From Trissonchulus latispiculum (Eukaryota > Nematoda > Enoplea > Enoplida > Ironidae), in the NCBI GenBank assembly GCA_030248195.1, contig JASAND010015551.1, forward strand, positions 62,001-126,000: 64,000 nucleotides of DNA, in the 5' to 3' direction. The stretch's first letter is position 1, and every line of letters starts with the position of its first letter. A model generated the notes under the pieces. It searched no databases. It was not told where the DNA came from and saw only the letters and a program-made list of their open reading frames with translations. Shown here piece after piece: positions 24,501-39,500 of this stretch. The position numbers and the translations under genes were made by a program.

Positions 24501-27500
24501 CATATTATAATCTATTTTTGCTACATTGTTAGAGCACTACCCACGGGAAAAGATTCAACGCAAGACAGTTTTAGATAAATAAATTGATAAATTAGACAGA
24601 TAAATTATAAATAGATAGAATAAATTTTAGACACTGTCAGAACTTTTGTTAAACTAATTAAAAAAGTTACTTCTTTTCCTATATAGAAGAGAAGCCCTTC
24701 TTTGGCATAAGTGGTGAAAGTGAATTCGATTTTGGCCTCTTTCCTGGGATTCCATTGGTCTCTATTGTAAGCAGAATATCCTGTTCCGTCAAAGTATAAT
24801 CCTAAAATAGCAAACGATTATATTTGCAAAATGCAGTATATACCAAGTAATGTGGAAGTAATCAAATACGTTTATAATAAAGTTTCTTTGAAAACGGGAA
24901 CGATACTTGAGCACGAGACCTTGCAGTTTACTTCCATAATTGTTTTACAAATTGGCCCGCTACGTCTGCAGCAGGCTCTGCTGCGTTCGCAAGCTGTCGC
25001 TACCTTCACCAGTACGGACGCCTAAGGTGCGAGCCCTAACGTCATTGGGGACAAAAGGTAAGGAAAAACTAGAAAGAAGATAAAATAGCATTTTCTCTCT
25101 GAACAATTACGGATTTCCAAATTTTTTTTCTAAAAAACGTTGTTGCACGTTCTTAAAAATTGTAATTTTTTATTAACGCTAAACTTGTTAATTTCCGTTT
25201 ATGGTGCACCCCTCCTCAAACTTCTCTTCGGACAAGACGCGACAATAGTTATGTATGATAATTTACCACGAGCTAATACGCCAAATGATTAATAGATCAC
25301 TCTATCATGTACATAAATGCCTACCTGTGCCACTTATTTCCGGCAAAAGGGTTGTTCTTCTTCTGGCTCCATAAACATTAGCCTGACCATCAAGATCATA
25401 ATTCCACAAGCCAATTTCATCCCCATGGAAGGACAGATCTTCGATCATACCATTATAATGCCGACTAGTTATTGTAGCTGGTATCTGTAACAACACTCAT
25501 CAGTAAATGAGTCTTGAGTATATGAGTAACAGATCCCGCTTTACTGTGAGCGTTACTGTTTTTTTCAATTTATGATTAGTCAGTCGCTAATTAATCCAGT
25601 TGTAGCTTCAAAAAGCCGCTGAAATCCGTAGTTTTCCACAACCTCCTCTACAAACTAAGTCAGTGTCATACTTTGTTTCAACTGGTCTGTGGAAGAGCAG
25701 GGAGAGCAAAAGCAAAATATAGACAAACTTTAATGAGGACAGTGTAAGCCCCATTTTTTAAATTTTCACAATTTCTTGTAGCCTGACCCACGTTATTTGT
25801 CAAAAAACTAATTTTGTTTCTGTATACCTTTGCAGAGTTCGAAACACCTGCCACATAGAAGGTTGTGACATGAGGATGAACACTGAAGACGGATGTAGTG
25901 CCCTGAGAATTTCCTTTGGCCACGGATGGTTCCTGGTCCTCAGTTTCAATGGTCAAAATTCCTGTCTTCCCGGTTCTTTCTACGGTCGCTTTATGCCAGA
26001 CTCCATCAGAAACAAATCTATAAAGTGAAGGTTCATTTGCAGTGGGTACAGGAACTAGTAACAAAAATGCCCTAACGGTCATTGCTAAAGGGGAGAATAG
26101 GGAAATGCTGCTAAAGCGGAAAAATGCCAATAGTTTAGTGCAGATTAATGTCTACTCAGCGCCTAAAATTATTGAAACCAGCTTTTTGGCGCAGAATAGG
26201 GAATCTAGCCAGCGCCTAAAATGATTTAAACCAGCTTTTAGGTGGAGAATAGGGAATCTAGCCAGCGCCTAAAATGATTGAAACCAGGTTTTTGGTGCAG
26301 AATAGGGAATCTAGTCAGCGCCTAAAATGATTGAAACCAGCGCCTGGGGTAGAATAGGCGCCTCTCGCCATCCACCCTATTCGCGTGAACGCGAAGAATT
26401 ATCGTAGAATGAACTTAGCACATAAGTGTCACATAGGCTGTGTGTAAGTGTGCGTGTAAGTGCATCAGCAGTTCCTGGTGAAGTTCGAAAAAACCAGTTT
26501 ACTTTAGGTAGAGGTAGAGGGATGATGCGTACTCACAAACAATGCCAGGTGTCGTACAATTATTTGCGTACAGCTGAATGTATGAACTCACGCATTATGC
26601 TGACCTTGGTTTGCACATGTTGCTCAGGAGGTTGAACAAAATTTATCATGGAACAAAATTTATAGTGTTAAATATACTTACACGTTTATGTATTGTATGT
26701 GCTATATACGCTACCGTGGTGGAGAATTTGAGTGGACTTGACGAAGCCAAATGCGTTTATGTACATACAGTACGTAATACGTATACGTACTACGTATATA
26801 GACGTATTTTACTATAGGGGCGCGGTAACTAATTTTTTTGATAGCGACTGTTTCATATTCATTTCAGTCAGTCACAGCGGAGGCCACGTTACATGACACC
26901 ATCACAGTGTTCAGTCCAGCAGACAACTCCTTGTGCGGAATTACTTTATCATTTCGACTCACAAGTTATCTCATAAGCCTTCTCAAGCCAATGTATTATA
27001 CTTACGCCATTGCGATTGAGTACGTATCTGAGCACTTCACGCGAATAGGGTGGATGGCGAGAGGCGCCTATTCTACCCCAGGCGCTGGTTTCAATCATTT
27101 TAGGCGCTGACTAGATTCCCTATTCTGCACCAAAAACCTGGTTTCAATCATTTTAGGCGCTGGCTAGATTCCCTATTCTCCACCTAAAAGCTGGTTTAAA
27201 TCATTTTAGGCGCTGGCTAGATTCCCTATTCTGCGCCAAAAAGCTGGTTTCAATAATTTTAGGCGCTGAGTAGACATTAATCTGCACTAAACTATTGGCA
27301 TTTTTCCGCTTTAGCAGCATTTCCCTATTCTCCCCTTTAGCAATGACCGTTAGGGCATTTTTGTTACTAGTTTCTTGCATTTTTCCGCTGTAGATCACAT
27401 ACGTATTACTTTTCGACTTTAATAAGCAACCGGCATTTTCCCGGTTAAGATGTGTGTAGCAATGTCGGGGAGGCTAGTGGCGCCGCGTGGGGAAGGATAG

Positions 27501-30500
27501 AAATCAAAATAGCAGACTGTTTTAATAGCACTTTTTATGCAAATTTGAGACCGTAAAATCGTGGGATTAGGGCAGTTTCCTGAATGGTGGCTGATGATGT
27601 GCCGAGGGGGGGGCGGAGCGTAGGGACATAGAAATCTAAGTAGCAGGCACTTATATGCGAATTTCAGAACGCAAATGAGTGTTTAACGCAATTTTCTGAA
27701 TGGCTGATGATGTGCTGAGCAGGGGGGGGGGGGGTAGCGGCGCCACGTGGGGACACAGAAATTTAAATAGCAGGCTCTTATATGTGAATTTGTGAACGAA
27801 AATGAGTGTTTAATGCAGTTCACTGATCGGTTGCCGATATTTGAGGGGAGGCAGCGGCGTGCGTGGGGACACAGAGATTTAAATAGCAGGCTCTTATATG
27901 CGAATTTGAGAACGTAAATGAGTGTTTAATGCAGTTCTCTGACCGGTTGCCGATATTTGGGGGGGGGGCAGCGGCGCGCGCGGGGACACAGAGATTTAAA
28001 TGGCTGGCTCTCGCAGGCCTCTGGCATGCTCTCGCTCTTGTATGCGAATTTCAGAACGCAAATAAATGTTTAACTCAATTTTCTGAATGGCTGATGATGT
28101 GCGGAGGGGGGGGGGTAGCGGCGCCGCGTGGGGACACAGAAATTTAAATAGCAGGCTCTTATATGTGAATTTGTGAAGGCAAATGAGTGTTTAATGGAGT
28201 TCTCTGAATGGCTGATGATGTGCGGACGGGTGGGGGGTAACGGCGGCACGTGGGGACACAGATTTAAATAGCAGGGTCCTCCAATGAGAAAAAATGTTCG
28301 CCTCACCAAGGGCTTTCATTTGATACCAAAGTCGGAAACTTTTTAAAAAATTGATTTTTGACCAGTCCGGACCCTGGTCAGGGCGCCACAGGCCGCTGGG
28401 GCCACTTTTGAGGGGTCCTCCAATGAGAAAAAATGTTCGCCTCACCAAGGGCTTTCATTTGATACCAAAGTCGGAAACTTTTTAAAAAATCGATTTTTGA
28501 CCAGTCCGGATCCTGGTCAGGGTGCCACAGGCCGCTGGGTCCACTTTGGAGGGGTCCTCCAATGACAATAAATGATCGCCTCACCAAGGCCTTTCATTTG
28601 ATACCAAACTTGGCCACTTTTGGAAAAATCGATTTTTGACCATTTTGGACCGGTCCGGACCCTGGTCAGGGGGCCACAGGCCGCTGGGGCCACTTTGGAG
28701 GGGTCCTCCAATGACAAAAAATGTTCGCCTCACCAAGGGCTTTCATTTGATACCCAACATGGCCACTTTTGGAAAAATCGATTTTTGACCATTTTGGACC
28801 GGTCCGGACCCTGGTCAGGGCGCCACAGGCCGCTGGGGCCACTTTTGAGGGGTCCTCCAATGAGAAAAAATGTTCGCCTCACCAAGGGCTTTCATTTGAT
28901 ACCAAAGTCGGAAACTTTTTAAAAAATTGATTTTTGACCAGTCCGGACCCTGGTCAGGGCGCCACAGGCCGCTGGGGCCACTTTGGAGGGGTCCTCCAAT
29001 GACAAAAAATGATCGCCTCACCAAGGGCTTTCATTTGATACCAAACTTGGAAAATTAACGAAAACTCGATTTTTGACCATTCGCGACCCTGGTCAGGGCG
29101 CCACAGGCCGCTGGGATCACTTTGGAGGGGTCCTCCAATGACAAAAAATGTTCGCCTCACCAAGGGCTTTCATTTGATACCAAACATGGTCACTTTTGGA
29201 AAAATCGATTTTTGACCTTTTTGGACCGGTCCGGACCCTGATCAGGGCGCCACAGGCCGCTGGGGCCACTTTTGAGGGGTCCTCCAATGAGAAAAAATGT
29301 TCGCATCACCAAGGGCTTTCATTTGATACCAAAGTTGGAAATTTTTTAAAAAATCGATTTTGGACCGGTCCGGACACTGGCCAGGGCGCCACAGTCCGCT
29401 GGGGCCACTTCGGAGGGGTCCTCCAATGACAAAAAATGTTCGCCTCACCAAGGGCTTTCATTTGATACCCAACATGGCCACTTTTGGAAAAATCGATTTT
29501 TGACCATTTTGGACCGGTCCGGACCCTGGTCAGGGCGCCACAGGCCGCTGGGGCCACTTTGGAGGGGTCCTCCAATGACAAAAAATGTTCGCCTCACCAA
29601 GGGCTTTCATTTGATACCCAACATGGCCACTTTTGGAAAAATCGATTTTTGACCATTTTGGACCGGTCCGGACCCTGGTCAGGGCGCCACAGGCCGCTGG
29701 GGCCACTTTTGAGGGGTCCTCCAATGACAAAAAATGATCGCCTCACCAAGGGCTTTCATTTGATACCAAACTTGGAAAATTAACAAAAACTCGATTTTTG
29801 ACCATTCGCGACCCTGGTCAGGGCGCCACAGGCCGCTGGGATCACTTTGGAGGGGTCCTCCAATGACAAAAAATGTTCGCCTCACCAAGGGCTTTCATTT
29901 GATACCAAACATGGTCACTTTTGGAAAAATCGATTTTTGACCTTTTTGGACCGGTCCGGACCCTGATCAGGGCGCCACAGGCCGCTGGGGCCACTTTTGA
30001 GGGGTCCTCCAATGAGAAAAAATGTTCGCATCACCAAGGGCTTTCATTTGATACCAAAGTTGGAAATTTTTTAAAAAATCGATTTTGGACCGGTCCGGAC
30101 ACTGGCCAGGGCGCCACAGTCCGCTGGGGCCACTTCGGAGGGGTCCTCCAATGACAAAAAATGTTCGCCTCACCAAGGGCTTTCATTTGATACCCAACAT
30201 GGCCACTTTTGGAAAAATCGATTTTTGACCATTTTGGACCGGTCCGGACCCTGGTCAGGGCGCCACAGGCCGCTGGGGCCACTTTGGAGGGGTCCTCCAA
30301 TGACAAAAAATGTTCGCCTCACCAAGGGCTTTCATTTGATACCCAACATGGCCACTTTTGGAAAAATCGATTTTTGGCCATTTTGGACTGGTCCGGACCC
30401 TGGTCAGGGCGCCACAGGCCTCTGGGGCCACTTTGGAGGGGTCCTCCAATGACAAAAAATGTTCGCCTCACCAAGGCCTTTCATTTGATACCAAACTTGG

Positions 30501-33500
30501 CCACTTTTGGAAAAATCGATTTTTGGCCATTTTGGGCCTGGTCCACGGTCCGGACCCCTGGCCAGGGCGCCACAGGGGTCCGGCCGGTACCTACTATAGC
30601 CCACGTGGTAGTGCTCCCGCAGCCCACCCCACATCCCCCATATGAAAGCTCTACCTGCAGCGGATCTTTCTATGGAAGAGGTTAAAGTTGGACCTGCGAC
30701 ACGGTAGGGGCTCACCTCCATCAGGGTGCCCCCCAGCCCCACGCATAGGTGGTAGAGCAAAACTAATGGGCCATTTAGATTCACCATATAGGGGTTCCTA
30801 TTCGAATACGAAACCTCAGCCCAGCAGCTCTTATGTATAGGGCTGCCTACTCCGTAGGCCCAGACCCCCCCTTTTACACGTTAACTAGTGACCACTGGCC
30901 AGGGCGCCACAGACCACCGAACAGCACCATCTCGTTTCCCGGAGATCTTCACCTTGGGGCGATGCTATAACCCCAATATGAGAACCTGCCTTTGAGCCTT
31001 GCTCTCTGTAGTCGGTCTAATAAATTTTCGGACTTAGTTTTTTCCGGGGGGGTCAAAAATCGCAAAATCCTAGGAGTACACAGACCTATGGGGGGGTCCT
31101 ACGGCGAAAAAAAAATTCGCCCTAAATTGCGGGGGATTCTATGCACAAAAATAGCAAAACTTTATAGAAATTTTAAATCCTCCGACCTCTAGGGTGGGTG
31201 TACAAAAAAAAATGGAGAAAAAGTACAAGCGGCCAAACCACCTAATTTGCATATCTCGAGATTGGCTCGACCGATTCGGCTGAAATTTTTACAGCATGTA
31301 CCCCTGCCCACAGGCTCTTCACACAGCGAGTTTTAGCCCGATCGGTCCACTCCTCCGTGAGTTATTAAAAAAACAGATTCCAATAAGCCGCAAACTACCT
31401 TAATTTCCCTATTCTAGGTAGTGCGCTAACGCGCACTACCTGATAATTTGAAGCTAATGGTTAAGATCAATTAGCCTTGGAGTCCCGGTATCTGTAGACT
31501 AAGTCATAGCTAGCTACAATCAACGCAGCTCCAAGCCGGTTAAGCTACAAGAATGCCACTCACTTAGGACTTCTAATAACCGCTTGACCACTGCCAAGGT
31601 CATAAATCAGTTTAGGTCGACCATCCTCAATTTCAAGTGCAAGATAATCATCAGAAGGTACCAGTCTTGTAGTCTTCTTAGCGCCCACCTCGTTTCCAAT
31701 CCAGAGTAACAAACCTAAATAAGATAGAAAAACAACATTCCAACGTCCTTCACGAAAATCAAATATTACGTGTCATCGTTAGCAGACACCTTGCTTCAAA
31801 CATCAGATAGATTTGATAGATAGATACATAAAACTGCTGGTGCTGCTAAATTAGGCTGGATATAGTTCAACTTGACAAGAAAATAGGCGACAGGTCGTTA
31901 CATTTTGATTTCGTTCTTCCCATGTTCGTACCTAGTGAAGCTACATCTATTCCTTATTTTAACTTCTACACAAAAGCATATATACCATTTGGTTCGTTTG
32001 TATTGAAATACAAGGACAGATGGGTATAGGCTGCGGATCGGCGGATCCGATCTGGATTCTTCAACTTCAAGCTTCCATCTCCACGCGTTTGCACACCAAC
32101 CTTAATCTAAACAGAAATAAAACCCAATTAAATGAAGAAAACTCAATTTCGAAACTTAAAACGAAAAACGACATGCTACATAGGTATGTAATTCTTTACA
32201 CATTATCAATGATATCAAAATATAGTCAGGTCATAATGAAGTATGGCTATCACATTGACAGGTGCTCACTCTGTTGGCAAGATCTCGAGCAACCAGAACT
32301 TGATGTTTCAGTTGGCCAAGCTTAGTTTCAAAGCCATCAAAGGCCTCACTGGAATTTCCCATGGAAAAGACACCCAGGGCTAGTTTGGCCAAGGCATCCG
32401 GAACAATTCGTTGAGCTTGACCGATCTAAAATGCAACAAAAAAGAAAAATACATTTTTTCTAAAACCTGTCAGTCACATTCACAGTCATGCTTCTTTTAC
32501 GCATGTTACAACACAAAATTGTTTTTGTATTGCAGAGCAAGTTCTACATTTTGGGTACCTGATCTCGAAGACCCTTGACATCTCGTACTGCGGAGGCACT
32601 AGAAAGGGATCGCGCATCCACATCCTTCTTCAAATCATCAATTCGCTGGCTAACTTGATTAACAAATTCCTGAGAAGCTTTGGCTTTACCAAGAACATCG
32701 CTGGCAGCACCGTCTGCAGCCGCTACAGAAGCTTGCAGTCCTGCAACAATTCACAATTTACTGCACCACATAACAAAGAAGGAAAACAATGGAATAAAAA
32801 GGTTCACAGTACAAATAGGAGCAGGAATACCGATAGGATTTACCGCTAACAGGATTTATGGCTAACATGACTTTCGGTGGTACACAGGGTTTATTTTGAT
32901 TGCCGAACTTTAGGCCAAATGGCCTCAATGACTGAAATTTTTTAGGCCATCACCTAAGAAATTTAGGCCATCCAAATTTTGTTAATTTTTAGGTTGCGCG
33001 TTATTGTACAGATTGCTAAAATTACAGTTATCATGTATTCTTGCGTTATATATTCAAAAATCACTGTTTAGCAACAAAAATCGTCATCATCACTGTCCAC
33101 ACCAGAAAAACTATATACGTTTTTACCTTAAAATGGCAGAAACAGAACCTTGTTAGCATAGAAATAATAGTGCACGACAGTACTGATAATTAATTTTTAA
33201 CGAAAATTAAAACATGTAAGAGCATACGAGTACATATAGATAACCAATAAAAGAAGAAAATTAAACTAATAGAAATAAAGTTAAACTACTAAAAGACAGC
33301 ATTTCGTAGACAGTAAACGAAATTACGTATATATAACTTGAATGCGATTTATAAGTGCTGGGCTTTTTTTAGTGGGGGGGGTGGGGGGCGCCCCCCAACT
33401 TTTTGGGTCCCCCCCCCCCACTCGACCCCTTCCCCCCCCCACTCGGCCCCACCCCCACTTTTTTGGGCTTCCCCCCCCCACTCGCCATAAGGTGCCCAGA

Positions 33501-36500
33501 AAATGTCAAATTTTAAGGATTTTTGGTCAAAATTTTCAAAAATTTTCCGGCTTCGCCGGAATTTTTTCTCAAAAATCGTCTATTTTGGTACTCAAACTCG
33601 ATTTTTGAGCACTTTTTAGCATAGTTATACCAGTATATGTAGAAAGCAGGCTATTTTTACTGCATTTTTAGCGATTTTAGACCACTTTGGATTCCCCCCC
33701 CCCCCCACCCCCTCCGTCCCCCCCCACTAGAGTGGGGGGGCTCCCCCCCCCACTCTCCCCACCCCCACTTTTTTTCGCCTAGAAAAAGCCCAGAAGTGCA
33801 AATAGACAAAACTAGCTGGAGCTGGCGCAGCCGAGAAATACAAGTAAAATGTAGGAAGTCGCGCCGAAGGCGCAAAAATTTTTTTTAGAAAATTACTGTT
33901 TTTAGTTTAAAATCAATAAAATTTAACTGGGTTTTCGTCGAAAAATTTAGGCCAAATGGCCTCAGCGGCCAAAATTCTTTAGGCCATCGACTCATAAATT
34001 TAGGCCATGGCCTAAGCTATGGCCTAAAAAACCTTGGTGGTACATGACTTTCTTCTTCTTTCTCATCTAATGATAACTGTGAAGTGGAGAGGCATAATTC
34101 AACTAGCAATCAGTGAAATAGAGTTATTTATTTACCGTTGTTTTCTGTATTGTGTAAAATTAAATTAAGGAAACACACAATGCTAATGAAGGTTGGACAA
34201 TAGTTCAGGAACTGTGGCTGACGTATTTTATTCATACGAACAAATCCAAACAAATACAATAACTACCACCTACACACATACCAGGATCGAGTGTTTCTTG
34301 CTCTAGTTTCACTTTTTCAAGTCCCTGTTTTACAGTATCCAACTTCTGGACCAACAGAGACATGTTCACAGTAGCCTGTTCCAACATTTTCCCTGGTTCA
34401 TTCAGAATTTCCGATTTGACACCGCTGGCTCTTCGGCCCAATTCTGCAGAGTCTGCACGTGCTTGCTTCGCTTCAACTTCCAAACCTCGAGACTAAAACA
34501 TGACAAAAATTTTGAGTATGCAAATACCAATATCAGGCTTCTGGTGAGGATGGAACACACAACCTTCGGCTTAGAACTGACTGAGCCAGCGAACACCACC
34601 ACACCAAGCTTAAATTTAAATTCAAGCATAAGCTTGACTCACTGCTATACGCATTCTAAAATTAAATCTTTTATTTATTGTAGGATCAGAACGATAACCA
34701 TTTTTGGATATCCGAAGAATTTGCACACTCATCATGCCTCATACCTTCTATTTACAAGAATGCCCAAACTAGTTCCAAAAATGTGCTCTACTATCCACAA
34801 AATGATACTGTATACAAAGTGATACGGAACCTGTTCAATGGCGGCATCTGATGCCAGAGTTGCATTTTCCGACGACAGTTTGCCTTCCTTAACATAGCCT
34901 CCAATCTCGTCATAGGATTTTGCAGCCTCAACAGCATCCTGAGAACTGATACGAGTGGCCTCAAATTCCACTTGCAGTTTCTTGGCTTCAGAATCAAGAC
35001 TAGAAAAAGCAAACAAAACACCAACTAGTTTATCATCCATAATTTGAGTCAATGCCGTGCTGTTACAGTTTGACATTTGACAGATACAAGAACAAAAAGT
35101 GCTCTTTCGTCGCATGTAAAATACATATGAGAATTCGTAGGCAGGTTGTACATAAGCAAAAACTAGCCTGTAAAATACATATGAGTTCCGTAGGGAGGTT
35201 GTAAATTAAGGAAAACAAGTTGCAACTGCTTAACGTATGAGCCTGTCCTACAACGAGGCTCATATTGGCGTATGTCATAATACGAATAATTTGCAGATAT
35301 ATATTTTACTTTTATATAAATACATACTGCATAAAGCTTTTCATTACAAATTATGCTTCATATAATGTTGATCAGTCATTATAGTGTGCATATGCTCAAT
35401 ACGGTACACCGTGAGGCGCTCTGACTCACAGCCAAGTGGGAACGCATTCTGCGTGTGTATAATGTGAAAGTGTTTTGAGAATGCATTAGAGGTGTGCCAT
35501 AGTGTTTCAGGAAACATCAGGTTGCATGTACAGTTCAGCTTGAGCAGTCGTAGTTCACTTCAGTCCATTTCTTCTGGGCCACAACGTCTATTCATTTTTC
35601 CGTAATGAGGATGAAGCTGAGGTTCTTTAAAGAGGCTTTAATGTGGAATGCACTGTGACGCCAATATGAGCCTCGTTGTAGGACAGGCTCATACGTTAAG
35701 CGGTTGCAACTTGTTTTCCATAATTTACAACCTCCCTACGGAACTCATATGTATTTTACATGCGACGAAGGAGCACTTTTTGTTCTTGTTTTCTATTATT
35801 TTATATATGTATGCTCCTGAAGGTATGTATAGATATCTTTCAACAGTAGCAAGCAAGCCAACCACAGCACTCCACAACCACTTTGAGCATGCAGTTCTAT
35901 GATAAAAGTTGCTCAGCTCGCTTAGGGCTTTCATTTGGCACCAAATTTGGCCACTTCTGAAAAATTTCATTTTTGACCGAAAATCGCCTAAGTCCCCACC
36001 CCACCCCACCACAGCACTCTACAGCCACTTTGAGCATGCAGGTCTATGACAAAAGTTGCTCAGCTCGCTCAGGGCTTTCATTTGGTACCAAATTTGACCA
36101 CTTTTGAAAAATTTTATTTTTGACCCAAAATCGCCTAAGTCCCCACCCCACCCCACCACAGCACTCTACAGCCACTTTGAGCATGCAATTCTATGACAAA
36201 AGTTGCTCAGCTCGCTTAGGGCTTTCATTTGGTACCAAATTTGACCACTTTTGAAAAATTTCATTTTTGACCGAAAATCGCGTAAGTCCCCACCCCACCC
36301 CACCACAGCCACTTTGAGCATGCAGTTCTATGACAAAAGTTGCTCAGCTCGCTTATGGCTTTCATTTGGTACCAAATTTGATCACTTTTGAAAATCTTCA
36401 TTTTTGACCCTATGACCTCCCACCGACCTGACCCTCCAGATGGCAAAGTGGAACCAGCACAGCAAGATGGGTGGGTCAGACGGCAAAACGGATGCCAGGA

Positions 36501-39500
36501 ATGAGCTGGGCGCACCAGAAAACCCCTATAGACAATGCTTTGAGAGGCTATGTACAGTCCTATATGATGTTCCCGGAAGTCGGTACCGACCGGACCCTCC
36601 AGACGGCAAAGTGGAACCAGCACAGCAAGATGGGTGGGTCAAACAGCAAAACGAACACCGGGAATGAGCTGGGCGCACCAGAAAACCCCTATAGACAAAG
36701 TTTGCAGAGGCTTTGTAAAGCCTACTATGGACCTCCGGGAAGCGGTTACCGACCTGACCCCTCAGACGGTCAAGTGGAACCAACCCAGCAACTCGGGCAG
36801 CAAAACTGATAGCGGGAATCAATTCTCCGTCCCAAAAAACCTTTGTATGCAAAATTTGAGCCACCCATGTAGCAAAATAAGCGAAAAATTTAAGTTCAAA
36901 GTTCAACCCAAAATTCACCAACTTTGGCATGCCAGTACCGAAAAATTACGCACGGAGACGGAAAATCATATAGCATTTGAACGACCCCGATATGTGTACT
37001 GTTCAACCATATAGTCAGTATTACCCCATATATAGCCCAATCTGACTTATTAAGGCGCCTTTGCAGCATACTTTTTGGCCATTTTAGCGTTTTGGCCGAC
37101 TTTGGCCCCCAACCAAAAACTTTTCCGGCTCTGGGCGGCATAAAAACTAGCTTATTTTCTTATTTTTGATTTGTACTACAAGAATATACATGGGTTTCAT
37201 AGGCAAAAATTTTTCTATCTGTAGTTATTCAAGCTACAAAACCCCCTTATGAGACATCAAAAGCGAGAAACCGGGAAAAACATCACTCTCGTAAGCGATT
37301 TTTGACATAACTTTTTAACGGAAAGTGGTACGGGGATGAAACTTCAGGAACATACTAAACTCGACACGTACAATTTTTTGCGCACATAATCTGCGCAGGA
37401 TCTGCGCAGCATCTGCGCATCCTTGTTTTACACGGTCATTCGACCATTTTCACTCATATTATAGGGGTCGCTACCGCGACCCCTATGATACAGTTGCGTT
37501 CTGAATGTTTAAACATTTTGAATCACAGATCGACACAAACAGTTTGCCAAACGTTTGCCTTACTCGTCTGCTTTTCTAATCGCTTCATGTCGAACACCGG
37601 CAAGCTGGGTCAAGTCATAATCCAGATTTCTAATTCGTTCATCCGTCAGCTGTGAAGTATCATTCCTGCCCTCTAACAATTCCACTACTCCCTGAAACGA
37701 ATCAACTACCAACATAATAAAAGAAAAGAAAAATAGCACCAAGAAAACAATGAAAGCATCCCAACCATAACCTTATACATACATGACAAGTCCTAAGTTC
37801 AATATAAGCGAAGTCCCAATGTTAGAGTAGCCACTACCTAATGTCAAGAAACCCTAGGTAAACGGGGGCTAGCAGGCGGGTCTACGAAGGATATACGGTA
37901 TTAATTCCTCGGGCTAAATTAAAGAATGAAACTTGAATACAATCAACGCCAGAGAAAATCGGCAGGACTTGAACCCGCTGATGTCCAAACCAAACTTTAA
38001 TGGAATCAACTGAAACCCGAATTCGAAACCAACGCATATAACTTTACTTGCATTGCACTCCGGGTCGAACACCTATAAACAGTGAGCTAAAACCAACGAT
38101 TTAGACTTCCACTACTGATCAATAGGTCACAACGTTACCTGATACGTTCCATCCAGAACTGGTACCAACGGTTGAGCGCCATCGGAATATTCTTGCGCTT
38201 TCTGTAAACTATTCTGACACGATGCAGCAGTTGAGCTAATTTTGACCGAAAGATTCTGAAAATGAAAACAAATAAGTAAGTATATCCATGCCTATAAAGA
38301 AAAACTATTTCCTTACTTTTTTACAGGGAAGTTCAGCGTTAAAATAGTCTAATATTAAGAATCAGTCAACTTAGAACAACGCTCATCTCGCACTAAAAAG
38401 GATAGCTAACTAATTAACTAACAAACTAACTACACTAACTCTAAGCTCGAAAGTATCCAGTTTATTCGCTAGAATTTTAGCGGAATTGCTTCTATCATCT
38501 GCATCTATCAGGGAAATTGTGAGATCTTCAGCACGATCCTGAAGCACATCGATGAGGAGTCCGACTTCCGTGGTGTCATCTACAAGCGTCTTTGTTTCAC
38601 CAGTCAAGGCACTTACTGCGGTCAACGCTAAAGGAAAAAGAAAAGTCGAAACTTTAACCTTTAAAACAAAGTATTACCAAGAGTACATAATATAAGAGTG
38701 TGCTACTAGTCAATGTTATCAGAGCAAAAACTATGCTCTGCTCGCTAAGGGCCCACCTCCCCCCCGCAAATCAGACCCATCACTTCAAAGAATTTTGAGC
38801 GCTATGTTTGTGTTCTAAAGCTCAAAGCAGGCACAAAATTTGCGCACGCACTGCTTGTGTTTTCGAGCTTAAGCACATAAACAGAGCGAGTTAGAGTACC
38901 CCCGTTTCGACTAGGTACTGATTTGCGGGGGAGGGGTCACTAGGGTCTGACTTGCGGGGGGCCATTAGCGTGCAGAGCATAGTTTTTGCTCTGATAAGTG
39001 AGATACTCTTATGATTATGTACTCTTGGTATTACATACATTTAGATAGGCAGCCAAGGACTAAGACTGGTCAATAAAGTATATACGTAAAATTACTTTCA
39101 TTTCGACTTAGTGCAATGTGATCTAATAGTAACATTTATTATCGTCACGACGTCACAACTCTTTGTAACCTTCTTCAGCTTCATGGAGTTTTGCGAGAAC
39201 AGATTCATTTTGGGGCATCAAGTCAATGTCTCGTAGACGATCTAGATAGGCCTGAGCTTCCAGAAGCAGCTGCTCCCTTCGACGGCTAGTGGGTGACTCC
39301 TGCGCAATTCCCTCGGCCAAATCGCGAAGTTCCTCAATCGTCGCTAAAACAACAAGATCGTCTATAATCATTCTTTTTCCAAATTTCTTGTAGTAACCTA
39401 ATAACCTGTACTTGTTGTTGTTTGCTGCATTAGACATCACAATGTGGTGATTATCACTAGAAGGTGCAAAGTGTTAACTATAACCTATAGTCTACCATGT

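Noticed and set aside
28191..30787. Many overlapping open frames of 64-158 codons on both strands
   Set aside because: They repeat with the satellite period and at the 725-bp offset, occur in several registers on both strands, and match no family.
39157..39169. Longer exon 45 ending in GYKEL
   Set aside because: Its GTGACG donor puts exon 46 out of frame; the donor at 39169 keeps phase.
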